A stretch of 64,000 nt of DNA from Cytophaga sp. FL35 (GCF_014349235.1 NZ_JACSOH010000022.1:1-64000); one strand, 5' to 3'. Shown: positions 21,251 through 29,424, counted from the stretch's first letter. The notes: generated by a model from the letters alone, not told the origin. Numbers and translations: made by a program.

Positions 21251-22087
21251 ATGAAATCATTTTTCAAAGCTATTTTATTCTTACTGCTGCTCACCGCTCT
21301 CGATTTTTTGCTTCGTAAGGGCTTGCTTGCTTTTTACCTGCCCTTTCGACTGCCGCAGAATACCAACATATTGCTTCTTTTTACGCTGTTTGCCCTATCT
21401 GCTTGGCAGTTGACCCGCTGGTTTGGGAAATCGGATAAGATGACGCTCCGAGATTTGGGAATTACCTTAAGCACTCAAAACCGTCGTGAGTTTTATTATG
21501 GTTTTGTAATCGGAGTCGTTTTATGGGCGGTCGTTTCATTGTTGCAATCCTTCAACGCAGGTTTTTCTTGGGAACTAAGACCCGATGTTTCGTTGTACCA
21601 CGTAGTCTATGGTCTCCTTTTCATTTTTATAGCCGATTTGGGTACCGAACTCTTTACAAGAGGCTACCCATTACGATCATTTGAGAAAAGTGTCGGGTCC
21701 AACTCAGCAATCTTGTTGATGATGGTTTTCGTGGGGTTCAAAAGTTATTCCTCTCAAGTGGCAGGCAAACTCCTTTTCTATACCATACTAATTCCGGTGC
21801 TGCACACCCTATTTTTTAGTATCATCTATTTTAAGACCCGTAGGTTGGGCGCTGCCCTGGGCATTCATACCGGTGCTAATTTTGTCACGATCAGTATATT
21901 TGACCTGAGGCCTGCAAATGAAAGTCAATCCATACCATCGGGGGTTTTTCAGTCAAATGTCGATTTGGAGACCTTATCCCTAACCGCCTTACAACTCCCA
22001 TGGATTTTTATGGCCATTGTTTTTAGCGGAATTGTTTTTTGGTGGTGGAAAAAAGGAACAAATGGGCATAACCAAAAATTCATTTAA
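21251..22087 (+). CDS. CPBP-family membrane protease-like protein, degenerate motif
   Basis: 278 residues with about seven to eight membrane spans. The region GTELFTRGYPLRSF looks like CPBP/Abi motif 1 (EExxxR) with the first Glu replaced by Thr. GIHTGAN matches motif 3 (HxxxN). A clear FxxxH motif 2 is missing. Family members are intramembrane glutamic proteases, so this one may be altered or inactive. The ATG at 21251 follows an AATAGG and gives the first span a basic N-terminus; the frame also opens at a GTG at 21212. Confidence 0.6.
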   Translation: MKSFFKAILFLLLLTALDFLLRKGLLAFYLPFRLPQNTNILLLFTLFALSAWQLTRWFGKSDKMTLRDLGITLSTQNRREFYYGFVIGVVLWAVVSLLQSFNAGFSWELRPDVSLYHVVYGLLFIFIADLGTELFTRGYPLRSFEKSVGSNSAILLMMVFVGFKSYSSQVAGKLLFYTILIPVLHTLFFSIIYFKTRRLGAALGIHTGANFVTISIFDLRPANESQSIPSGVFQSNVDLETLSLTALQLPWIFMAIVFSGIVFWWWKKGTNGHNQKFI

Positions 22088-22213
22088 AAAGATAGGTGGG
22101 GCGAGAGCAATATTTTATTTATATTCGTCTTAAATCCAGTGGATTAAACATCTTCCCCTAAAAAAGAACCGTTACAACTTCCCCCATGGTTTGGGATAAT
22201 AGGAGCTGAAATC

Positions 22214-22753
22214 ATGAAGAAAGTAATTAAAATACTTTTTATCATTGTATGTCATTCGGTGAATGCACAAGTGGATAATAATATACCTATATTTCATAGG
22301 TTACTCTTGCTAAACGCTCAAAATGAATTGATGGTCGTTAAAATTGAGAATACAGATTTTTGGGTAACTCCCGGGCTATACCAATCGAAAGAGCAAACCA
22401 TTAAAAATGGATTGGATAGTATCGCTTCAACATATGGTCTCAAATTAAAAGAAATTCATTTAAAAGGAACCTTTATGCTTAAAAGGGAACTAAACGGAGC
22501 AAGTTCTACCTCTTTACGAAACGTTTATACGGCCAAAGTTCAGAAAGGTATGGCCAAAAAGCATGAGGGTATATCGGAAATTAAATGGCTTTCTGTTGAT
22601 GAAGTGATGAAAACAATAACCTTTCCGCATATCAATCTTATGGTCAAGCAAATCATGAGTAAACCTAATGACATTTGGGGTGGTACCTTACTCCAGTTCA
22701 AAGAAAACGATTTGTGGCGTGCAAAAGTGTTGGAAGAATTTTATAGACTTTAA
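22214..22753 (+). CDS. Exported Nudix-like protein with degenerate Nudix box
   Basis: 179 residues starting with a probable signal peptide (MKKVIKILFIIVCHSVNAQ). The body follows the Nudix fold order: strand IFHRLLLLN, strand FWVTPGLY, helix region QTIKNGLDSIASTYGL, then VYTAKVQK and a C-terminal EIKWLSVDEVMK typical of Nudix hydrolases. The helix that should read REUxEExGU has no Arg-Glu or double-Glu metal ligands, so catalysis is doubtful. Export is also unusual for this family. The fold assignment is inferred. Confidence 0.5.
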   Translation: MKKVIKILFIIVCHSVNAQVDNNIPIFHRLLLLNAQNELMVVKIENTDFWVTPGLYQSKEQTIKNGLDSIASTYGLKLKEIHLKGTFMLKRELNGASSTSLRNVYTAKVQKGMAKKHEGISEIKWLSVDEVMKTITFPHINLMVKQIMSKPNDIWGGTLLQFKENDLWRAKVLEEFYRL

Positions 22754-22829
22754 ATCATAGTTTGGGTGGTAAATTCAGTTAACCTAAAACCATCGTTACC
22801 AATAGCCTCCATCCATAAGATTTGTTCAT

Positions 22830-22968
22830 GTCAGTCCCTACCAGCCCGACAAAGCCATTCTGGCGGGTATGCAATCTGCTGTACTCCCTTGTATTTTTCT
22901 TTTTTACGTACCTTTCGGTTGGACAGTCAAAAATCCAAACGCGAGACTACACATAGCCCTGCGTTGCA
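22830..22968. repeat. Intergenic repeat family R1/R2, copy 1
   Basis: About 140 bases resembling 24837-24972. Shared blocks include TTCTGGCGGGTA, ATCTGCTGT, a CTCCCTT...TTTTTCTTTTTT tract, AAATCCAAA and the terminal TAGCCCTGCGTTG (22954-22966). It lies immediately upstream of the first NTF2-like lipoprotein gene. A 68-codon frame across it is not a gene. Confidence 0.75.
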
Positions 22969-23000
22969 ATAATTTGGAATAATCATAAATCCGATATCAA

Positions 23001-23492
23001 ATGAAATATACATTATTTATTCTGCTGGCTTTGTTTTTGATTTCCTGTCACGAAACAAACAAAGAAAATGATTTAAAAACGTCAAATTCAAAGGGAATAG
23101 ACCTAGAAGCAGAATTAAACTCAATCGAAGAATTAAGAAGTGGTTTCGAACTTGCAATTAAAGAAAAAAGATATGGAGATCTTAAAATGTACGGAACGAA
23201 AGATATTATTTCGTTAACACCTGTTTGTGGGGAATGGGAGCAATATAAAACCCAAAGGGCGAACCCCAATGAATTATTTAGTTACGACAGTTTGGTTATG
23301 AGACCTAAAGAGACAATTATAGTAAGCGATAGCGTCGCTTATGATTTTGGAACGAGCTCTGTTTACTATACTAATACAGAGGGTCAAGCAGTAGAAATTA
23401 CTGACACCTTTTTAGCTATTTTAAAAAAAGACAAAAATAATGGTAGATGGAAATTACACAGAGAAGTTGCTACAACTAATATGATGGAATAA
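23001..23492 (+). CDS. NTF2-like (DUF4440/SnoaL-type) lipoprotein
   Basis: 163 residues with lipobox LISC. After a short linker, residues about 45-160 fit an NTF2-like cone: helix ELRSGFELAIKEKRYGDL, then strands ending GRWKLHREVATTNM, as in DUF4440 proteins. Members are often small ligand-binding or stress-related proteins, and no active-site set is clear. It is a single gene with its own spacers, same direction as the next four. Confidence 0.6.
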   Translation: MKYTLFILLALFLISCHETNKENDLKTSNSKGIDLEAELNSIEELRSGFELAIKEKRYGDLKMYGTKDIISLTPVCGEWEQYKTQRANPNELFSYDSLVMRPKETIIVSDSVAYDFGTSSVYYTNTEGQAVEITDTFLAILKKDKNNGRWKLHREVATTNMME

Positions 23493-23646
23493 ACTATTGC
23501 AATTTTATATAACCCCAATTTTGGGGTACCCATGCCTATCGGTACAATCACGCCTAAATCCGCTTGAAATTGCTAAAGCAAGTACAAAACCGAAAATTAA
23601 TGCATATTGAGACGTAACTATGGTTAAACGGGCCTATGTTGAAGAA

Positions 23647-23714
23647 TGATTCATAACACTTTTATTGTTTTCAAAGGCATTCATTGGTCGCTTCGCTTCG
23701 TCACCTAAAGATGA
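23647..23714. repeat. Intergenic repeat family B, copy 1
   Basis: It resembles 24742-24809: TCATAA, ACACTTT, AAAGGCATTCA, TGGT, TTTCGCTT/CTTCGCTTCG, GTCACCTAAAG in the same order. Found in the spacer that follows each NTF2-like gene. Confidence 0.7.
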
Positions 23715-23733
23715 ACCCAAAGCACCCTTTTTT

Positions 23734-24000
23734 AACCCCACCCCCAGTTACCCCAAAACCTAAGTTGTTGGTAAAGTGTTGTTTTTTAAGTAAATACGGA
23801 TAATCAAACATACTTGGTAGTAAGATTTTAGCTATATTTAGACTGTAATCATTTTTGATTAAATCCTCCCCCAAAACATATCAAATAAACAAGTGTGGTA
23901 TTGCATGATGTTATTTGATATACAATAAATCAGCTTTATACCTGTAAAGGGTTAGTCTATAGATGTATATAGTTGCGAAGTTTGAAATATCTATATGTAA
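23734..24000. repeat. Intergenic repeat R3/R4, copy 1, with conserved hairpin
   Basis: 267 bases matching 25818-26084 in the same orientation and at the same distance (about 32 bases) from the next start codon. Conserved blocks: ACCCCACCC, CTATATTTAGACT, GATTAAATC, CCCCCAAAACATATCAAATAA, CAAGTGT, TGATATACAA, and AAATATCTAT. ATATCAAATAA (23878-23888) is perfectly inverted at 23911-23921. TATATTTA about 195 bases before the start could be a promoter, which would make this a structured leader. Confidence 0.75.
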
Positions 24001-24032
24001 GCGGAAATAACAACCAACCAAAGTAAATAATT

Positions 24033-24599
24033 ATGAATCACTCCAAACATTTCTTTTCGACTAGTCATAGAACAATAGGACTTCTATTTATTGTAGTTAC
24101 GTGCTTTCTAATTCAAGCTTGTAAAAACGATAAAAATGAAACCAATCCAGAAACTAAAATTGAGAATGAATCGAACGAAATTGCACTCAAGAGTGAAGCT
24201 ATTGAAGAGATTTTAGCACAAGAAAATGCTTGGGCCGCTGCTCTAGTCGCTAATGATATGAGCACGGTAGCCTCTTTAATGCATAGAGATTTTCGGCTAA
24301 TTAGAGCATATGGCGATGCACCACCTATTAGTAAAGATATGTATCTTGGAATGGAAGGAATGAGCGCCTTATCGGCAGATGTTACATCATTAAATATTTC
24401 TGAAGAATTGGATTCAATAGTTGTAGCAAGAATTACGATGACGTTGGATTGGGAACAGGAAGGTGTAGGCAAATTACCACCTCATTTTGATATGATTGAC
24501 ATATGGAAAAAAAGTGATGGTGGTATGTGGCAAATTCTTTCAAGAATAAGTCAAATTGCCAAAGAACCATATGCTGACAAAAAGAGTACTGATGAATAA
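24033..24599 (+). CDS. DUF4440 (NTF2-like) lipoprotein
   Basis: 188 residues with lipobox LIQAC. The mature domain begins EEILAQENAWAAALVANDMSTVASLMHRDFRLIRAYG and ends MWQILSRISQIA, the standard SnoaL/DUF4440 layout (helix, then a curved sheet closing with a W-x-I strand). It is the second NTF2-like lipoprotein in adjacent positions, but the two are not close copies. Function not known. Confidence 0.75.
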   Translation: MNHSKHFFSTSHRTIGLLFIVVTCFLIQACKNDKNETNPETKIENESNEIALKSEAIEEILAQENAWAAALVANDMSTVASLMHRDFRLIRAYGDAPPISKDMYLGMEGMSALSADVTSLNISEELDSIVVARITMTLDWEQEGVGKLPPHFDMIDIWKKSDGGMWQILSRISQIAKEPYADKKSTDE

Positions 24600-24741
24600 A
24601 ATACTGCCGCTAAAGACGCATATAGCTTATAGTGGGTGAACGGCAACTGCAAGTTTTTTGCGTTGTAGCCAAGTTTGATTCGGACAAAAGGAAAGTGCTT
24701 CGAAATGCCCTACGTTTCAAAACCATAATCGATGATGCTCA

Positions 24742-24809
24742 ATGAGTCATAAAACACTTTGTTTTTTTAAAGGCATTCAGTGGTTGTTTCGCTTGGTCAC
24801 CTAAAGGGA
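24742..24809. repeat. Intergenic repeat family B, copy 2
   Basis: Partner of 23647-23714, about 75 percent alike by eye. Here it is followed by R2, whereas copy 1 is followed by R3, so the spacers are mosaics of shared modules. Confidence 0.7.
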
Positions 24810-24836
24810 CCATCGATCATAACCGTACATATCAAC

Positions 24837-24972
24837 CGCTACCAAACCGACCAAGCCAGTTCTGGCGGGTAAGCCATCTGCTGTGCTCCCTTTTATTTTT
24901 CTTTTTTCTGTACCTTGTCGGTACAACAAACAAAAAATCCAAATGCACGACTACATATAGCCCTGCGTTGTG
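24837..24972. repeat. Intergenic repeat family R1/R2, copy 2
   Basis: Partner of 22830-22968. It ends 20 bases before the GTG start of the next gene, with TATAGCCCTGCGTTGT. The inverse pattern CAAC-ATT-GGCTATA stands downstream of the TIR gene (26943-26956). Confidence 0.75.
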
Positions 24973-24992
24973 TGTAATTAAACCAAAAATTT

Positions 24993-25763
24993 GTGAAGAA
25001 AAAACTATCATTATTGTTCGTAGTTATATGCTTTTCAAATCTTCACTCCCAGGATTTCGAACTAAGAATAACCCCATTCATTAAAAGTAAAATTGTATTC
25101 AAGGACGGGAGTTCAAAAGACGGATTTTTAAGATTGGCTAGTTCCGTCTTCAAACTTAGGTTTAAAGAAAAGGAAGGCGACAAAGAAAGTAAAATTGACT
25201 ATGAGTTAGTCGAAAAAATTATTACCAATCCGAATACAGAAAACGAACGGACTTTTCAATACCTAAATCACAACTACAGTAAGTTTAAAATTTTCACCGA
25301 ATTAATCTACCAGGACTTTTTAAGCATCTACATCTCCTTATCTGATGCCGATGAACTTTTTTACTCGGATTTTGACAGACAAAGCATACCTGAAATGATG
25401 GCTCAAGCAAGATTTGACAATCGCACTGGACATTTTAATAGACTCAAAAGTTCTGATACTTTAGAATTGCCAAATGGTAAGAAAATAGCATTGCCAATAA
25501 GGTACTCATACTATTACAATCTGAGTTACCGAAGTGCCTCTGGAATTAGCCCAACATTAAGCTACTATCTTTTAAAACAAGGAGATTCGATACTTTATAA
25601 AAGCGAAAAGAACAAACGTTTTTTAAAGAAAGCTAGGCCTATAATTGAAAACTGTCCTGATATTCAACTGGACTTGGAGGAAGACAAATTAACTCTGCGG
25701 AATTTACCTAGGTTTATAGAATATTACAAAATGACCTGTGGAGTTGAGAAAAAAGATGAATAA
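24993..25763 (+). CDS. Secreted protein of unknown function, GTG start
   Basis: 256 residues from GTG at 24993, which yields a signal peptide (VKKKLSLLFVVICFSNLHS, then QDF). The mature part has a beta-rich first half beginning FIKSKIVFKDGSSKDGFLRL, then a Tyr-rich, basic second half ending in CGVEKKDE. I recognise no family. Flanked on both sides by intergenic repeats. Confidence 0.65.
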   Translation: MKKKLSLLFVVICFSNLHSQDFELRITPFIKSKIVFKDGSSKDGFLRLASSVFKLRFKEKEGDKESKIDYELVEKIITNPNTENERTFQYLNHNYSKFKIFTELIYQDFLSIYISLSDADELFYSDFDRQSIPEMMAQARFDNRTGHFNRLKSSDTLELPNGKKIALPIRYSYYYNLSYRSASGISPTLSYYLLKQGDSILYKSEKNKRFLKKARPIIENCPDIQLDLEEDKLTLRNLPRFIEYYKMTCGVEKKDE

Positions 25764-26116
25764 TTTACTAAGCACAACAAAAGCATCCCTTACACAACTC
25801 CTTGATGACCCCCCTTCAAACCCCACCCGCAGTTACCCCCAAACGTAAGGTGCTGTAAAACCTCATTTTTAATAAAAAGGGGATAAGTGAACTTACTTAT
25901 AAGAAAGGTTTTACCTATATTTAGACTTTAATCGTTAAGATTAAATCTCTCCCCCAAAACATATCAAATAAGCAAGTGTATAATGCTATGCTGCTTATTT
26001 TGATATACAAAACACCAAATTTTAGACTTATAAATTATTAATATACAGATATATAGGTGTTTTTAAGTTTAAAATATCTATGTGTTGGTTGTAAAGTTAA
26101 AAACGAAATAAAATTT
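25764..26116. other. 353-bp gene-free spacer
   Basis: No gene is supported. Most of it is the R4 repeat (25818-26084). The last 32 bases before the TIR start are A-rich. Confidence 0.6.
25818..26084. repeat. Intergenic repeat R3/R4, copy 2, with conserved hairpin
   Basis: Partner of 23734-24000 and the same length. The hairpin is kept although both arms differ from copy 1: ATATCAAATAAGCA (25961-25974) pairs with TGCTTATTTTGATAT (25992-26006), with one extra T. Preservation of the stem despite changes suggests the folded form matters. Confidence 0.75.
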
Positions 26117-26923
26117 ATGAAAATATTTTTAAGTTGGTCAGGAAACAAAAGTAAGTTGATTGCTGAATCGCTTCGAGAATGGCTAGAACAAGTAATACAA
26201 TCAACTGAACCTTGGATTTCTACTTCAATTGAAAAAGGAAAAAAATGGTCAAAAGAAATTTCCGATAAACTTGAGGAATCAAAAGTTGGAATTATATGCT
26301 TAACAAGAGAAAACTTAAACGCACCTTGGATATTATTTGAAGCTGGAGCGATTTCAAAATCATCAGATTCCTACGTCTGTACTTTTTTAACCGATATTTC
26401 CTCACCAACAGAAATTACTGGACCATTATCTTCTTTTCAACATACTAAATTTCAAAAAGAGGAATTACTTAAACTACTCAGAACCATCAATTCTAGAATT
26501 AAAGAAAGCAAAGGTGGTAAATCTTTAAACGAGAAATCTCTTGAAGATGTATTTGAAATTTTTTATCCAAAATTAGAAACAAGAATCACAGAAATTTTAG
26601 AGGTCACACCTGAACAAGTTGCAGAAAACAACATACGGTCTGACCGAGAGTTGTTAGAGGAAATTGTAGAAAGTCAAAGAAGTCTAAAAGAAAGAATAAA
26701 TGACTTGTGGACAAATAAGGACATTGACAGTATTGTTGACCATTACGTTAGTAATTATGTAAATAGCAAAGGACTTGGGAGTGAATATGATATTGTTGAT
26801 GAACCACATTTAAGTGATTTCTCTGAAAAACTAGGTAAAAATCCTTTAATCCGAAAGTTATTTGCAAACAGTAATGACTTTAAAGATTTTGTAAAAGAGA
26901 AATATCTTGATTTGCCATTTTGA
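26117..26923 (+). CDS. TIR-domain protein, probable defence NADase
   Basis: 268 residues. Residues 1-125 form a TIR domain: strand MKIFLSWSG, helix SKLIAESLREWLEQ, strand GIICLTRENL, and WILFEAGAIS with the candidate catalytic Glu75. The remainder is helical, with a coiled region near 160-200, and has no second known domain. Bacterial TIR proteins of this type often cleave NAD or make NAD-derived signals in anti-phage systems; that role is inferred. The ATG at 26117 is chosen because it begins the first TIR strand; the earlier frame runs into the repeat. The next gene is an McrA-like nuclease. Confidence 0.8.
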   Translation: MKIFLSWSGNKSKLIAESLREWLEQVIQSTEPWISTSIEKGKKWSKEISDKLEESKVGIICLTRENLNAPWILFEAGAISKSSDSYVCTFLTDISSPTEITGPLSSFQHTKFQKEELLKLLRTINSRIKESKGGKSLNEKSLEDVFEIFYPKLETRITEILEVTPEQVAENNIRSDRELLEEIVESQRSLKERINDLWTNKDIDSIVDHYVSNYVNSKGLGSEYDIVDEPHLSDFSEKLGKNPLIRKLFANSNDFKDFVKEKYLDLPF

Positions 26924-26942
26924 TAACTAAAAAAACTACAAC

Positions 26943-26956
26943 CAACATTGGCTATA
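26943..26956 (+). repeat. Cassette-border-like motif after the TIR gene
   Basis: CAAC-ATT-GGCTATA stands 20 bases after the TIR stop. It is the inverse of TATAGCC-CTGC-GTTG, found before the secreted-protein gene (24956) and the first NTF2-like gene (22954). A one-base variant, CAAC-AATA-CCTATA, follows the TTG-start lipoprotein gene at 17905. Confidence 0.5.
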
Positions 26957-27093
26957 AGTAATTGCTTGTTCTCGCCTACTTCTGAATATACTCTCGGATT
27001 TTCAGTTTAGTGTGTACTTGCAAAGTTAAGTGCTAAACCACGCAACAAATCACATCAATAACCCTTCTTCACATTTTTAACGAAATACTTATC

Positions 27094-27837
27094 ATGAGAA
27101 ATCCAAGATGGCATAGAGATGAATTGATTTTGACATTAAATGTATACTTCGAGAATGACTCTAGCACCTTCATAAGTTCGAACAAAAATATTATTGAATT
27201 GTCGGGCATCTTAAATAAACTTCCGATTCATTCTTTACAATTGAGAAAGAGTGACTTCAGAAATGTAAACGGAGTTGCAATGAAATTAGGGAATTTCACA
27301 GCAATCGACCCATCTAACGACAGTAAGGGCTTAACAAGTTTTTCAAAAAATGATGAAAAAATTTTCTTTGAATTTGTTGATAATAAAACTGAATTAAAGA
27401 GAATATCAGATTTAATTATTGAGTCTATAAAGCAAAAAGAGACTATCGAAAAACTATATGAGATTGAAGAAGAAACAGACAATTTGGTAAAAGAAGGTTT
27501 TGAAGGCGAAGTTCTTTACAAGTTGCATAAAGTAAGAGAGAGGAATATTAAACTTAACGAATCGAAGAAAAATCAAACTTTGAAGGAAACTGGAAAACTT
27601 GAGTGCGAAGTTTGTGGATTTGACTTTTTCCATACCTATGGTGAGTTGGGAAAAGGGTTTATTGAATGTCACCACACAAGGCCGTTATCCACGTATCAAT
27701 CTGAACAAATTACCAAAATCAAGGACTTGTCATTAGTTTGCTCCAATTGTCATAGAATGCTACATAGGAGTCGACCTAATATGTCAATTGAAACATTAAA
27801 GAGTAAATTAAGAGCCAATAGGCAGCTAAATACCTAA
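27094..27837 (+). CDS. McrA-like HNH endonuclease
   Basis: 247 residues. The C-terminal HNH nuclease is complete: zinc cysteines C171 and C174 in CEVCG, the core ECHHTRPLS (His193/His194), then VCSNCHRMLH with C216, C219, H220 and H224. This arrangement is that of McrA-like, modified-DNA-cutting enzymes. The N-terminal 150 residues (WHRDELILTLNVYF start) resemble those seen in related HNH restriction proteins and probably read DNA. It likely acts as a stand-alone restriction nuclease; specificity is unknown. It is the last gene before the core gene mnmA. Confidence 0.82.
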   Translation: MRNPRWHRDELILTLNVYFENDSSTFISSNKNIIELSGILNKLPIHSLQLRKSDFRNVNGVAMKLGNFTAIDPSNDSKGLTSFSKNDEKIFFEFVDNKTELKRISDLIIESIKQKETIEKLYEIEEETDNLVKEGFEGEVLYKLHKVRERNIKLNESKKNQTLKETGKLECEVCGFDFFHTYGELGKGFIECHHTRPLSTYQSEQITKIKDLSLVCSNCHRMLHRSRPNMSIETLKSKLRANRQLNT

Positions 27838-27912
27838 TGAAGGTTTAATTAATATTCTCGCATTCGTAATTATTCACATTTCCCTCCCCACCCAAAATTC
27901 CCCAAGAATCAC

Positions 27913-27920
27913 TAATTTTG
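27913..27920 (+). promoter_or_regulatory. mnmA promoter -7 element
   Basis: TAatTTTG matches the Bacteroidota -7 consensus and lies 18 bases before the mnmA ATG, giving a short leader. Confidence 0.6.
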
Positions 27921-27938
27921 TACGCTAAATAAAACGCA

Positions 27939-29129
27939 ATGAAAAAGGTAGTGGTAGGGCTTTCCGGCGGGGTAGATTCCAGCGTAACGGCCTATCTATT
28001 AAAAGAGCAGGGCTATGAGGTCATTGGCCTGTTTATGAAGAACTGGCACGATGATTCCGTCACCATTTCTGAAGAATGCCCGTGGTTAGAAGATAGCAAC
28101 GACGCATTGATCGTGGCCGAGAAGTTGGGCATTCCTTTTCAAACCGTAGATCTAAGCGAGCAGTACAAAGAGCGTATTGTCGATTATATGTTCGCCGAGT
28201 ATGAAAAGGGCAGAACCCCCAACCCCGATGTGCTCTGTAACCGCGAAATAAAATTTGATGTCTTTTTAAAGATAGCCTTGCAATTGGGTGCCGATTATGT
28301 GGCTACGGGTCACTACTGCCGCAAGGCCACTTCCGTTGATGCCAACGGAAAGGAAATATACAGCCTATTGGCGGGCGTAGACGGCAACAAAGACCAGTCC
28401 TACTTTCTTTGTCAACTGTCGCAAGAGCAACTGTCGAAAACCTTGTTCCCGATTGGGGAGCTGACCAAACCGGAGGTACGTAAAATTGCCGCCGAAAACA
28501 ATCTGATCACGGCAGATAAAAAAGATTCCCAAGGTTTGTGCTTTATCGGAAAAGTACGCCTTCCGGAGTTTTTGCAACAAAAACTAAAACCCAAAAAAGG
28601 GGTGATTGTTGAGGTACCTTCCGATGTGTCGCAATACAGTAGGGAGATTCCCCCATTTGCGTCCAAAGAGGCCGAATTGGCCTTCAACGCCACCAAACCG
28701 GTCTATCATGTAGAAGACGGCCAGGTGGTGGGCGAGCATCAAGGCGCGCACTATTTTACCAAAGGCCAGCGCAAAGGTTTGGATGTAGGCGGTACTAAAG
28801 AACCACTTTTTGTGATCGAGACCGATGTGGAAGAAAACGTCATCTATACGGGGCAGGGCAAGGCCCACCCAGGTCTGTACCGAAAAACGCTGTTCGTTTC
28901 CGACGACGAGCTGCATTGGGTGCGTACCGATTTGGCCTTACAACCCGATGAGCAAATGGAAGTAATGGCCCGCATTCGGTACCGTCAGCCTTTGCAAAAA
29001 GCGACCTTGTACAAAATTGAGGGCGGACTCTACGTTGATTTTGAGGAAAAGCAATCCGCCATCACCGAAGGGCAGTTTGTGGCCTGGTACCAAGGCGATG
29101 AGCTTTTGGGTTCGGGTGTGATAGCGTAA
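27939..29129 (+). CDS. mnmA: tRNA-specific 2-thiouridylase MnmA
   Basis: 396 residues; makes 2-thiouridine at position 34 of Lys, Glu and Gln tRNAs. The PP-loop SGGVDS is at 9-14. The two catalytic cysteines are present: Cys100 in the NPDVLCN motif and Cys201 in DSQGLCFIG. Base composition is distinctly more GC-rich than the accessory genes immediately before it, marking the return to core chromosome. Confidence 0.97.
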   Translation: MKKVVVGLSGGVDSSVTAYLLKEQGYEVIGLFMKNWHDDSVTISEECPWLEDSNDALIVAEKLGIPFQTVDLSEQYKERIVDYMFAEYEKGRTPNPDVLCNREIKFDVFLKIALQLGADYVATGHYCRKATSVDANGKEIYSLLAGVDGNKDQSYFLCQLSQEQLSKTLFPIGELTKPEVRKIAAENNLITADKKDSQGLCFIGKVRLPEFLQQKLKPKKGVIVEVPSDVSQYSREIPPFASKEAELAFNATKPVYHVEDGQVVGEHQGAHYFTKGQRKGLDVGGTKEPLFVIETDVEENVIYTGQGKAHPGLYRKTLFVSDDELHWVRTDLALQPDEQMEVMARIRYRQPLQKATLYKIEGGLYVDFEEKQSAITEGQFVAWYQGDELLGSGVIA

Positions 29130-29144
29130 GGTTCAGTGGTGTCT

Positions 29145-29222
29145 CCTCGAGCGCAGTCGAGAGGTGTTTTTTGTTTTATAAATAGAGAGAGGTCTCGACT
29201 CCGCTCGACCTGACAATTCACG
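29145..29222. repeat. REP-like palindromic element, copy 1
   Basis: Left arm CCTCGAGCGCAGTCGAGAGG (29145-29164) and right arm GGTCTCGACTCCGCTCGACC (29191-29210) are imperfect inverted repeats, followed by TGACAATTCACG. Copy 2 is 155 bp further on. It resembles dispersed palindromes seen in Flavobacteriaceae genomes. Confidence 0.85.
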
Positions 29223-29299
29223 GCACCGCCTGACCTGACCATTTTTGGACATTAGGACTATTTAGTTATTTTGTAATTTCCCTGAACAGATTGATGTCG

Positions 29300-29377
29300 C
29301 CTCGAGCGCAGTCGAGAGGTGTTTTGAAGTTGTGAGTTTGAATGAGGTCTCGACTCCGCTCGACCTGACAATTCACG
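29300..29377. repeat. REP-like palindromic element, copy 2
   Basis: Same two arms and same TGACAATTCACG tail as copy 1, in the same orientation, with a different loop. A third partial piece (CTCCTCGATCTGACAA, about 29380-29395) follows. The element sits just before the flavin oxidoreductase start. Confidence 0.85.
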
Positions 29378-29424
29378 ACTCTCCTCGATCTGACAAGTAT
29401 TTTCACGTAAATAAAATTTTACCC

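Larger units (their letters stand above)
23493..24032. other. 540-bp gene-free spacer made of repeats
   Basis: No gene is supported. It holds the B-family repeat (23647-23714) and the R3 repeat with its hairpin (23734-24000), both listed separately. The first 150 bases align weakly with the start of the spacer after the next gene. Confidence 0.6.
24600..24992. other. 393-bp gene-free spacer made of repeats
   Basis: It opens with a GCATATAGCTTATAGTGGGT region, then contains B copy 2 (24742-24809) and R2 (24837-24972). TATAGCCCTGCGTTGT at 24956-24971 ends it just before the next gene. No reading frame is supported. Confidence 0.6.

Noticed and set aside
22766-22972. 68-codon plus-strand reading frame
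   Set aside because: It runs through an intergenic repeat that recurs at 24837-24972, has no start context and composition unlike protein.
23501-24000. CRISPR-like repeats
   Set aside because: Repeats are long, diverged, not regularly spaced and fall in separate intergenic positions; no Cas genes seen.
29030-29242. Minus-strand frame over the mnmA end
   Set aside because: Translates a REP-like palindrome and the antisense of mnmA.
29332-29424. Upstream GTG extension of the flavin oxidoreductase
   Set aside because: Begins inside the second REP-like element; the family N-terminus starts at the ATG 29425.
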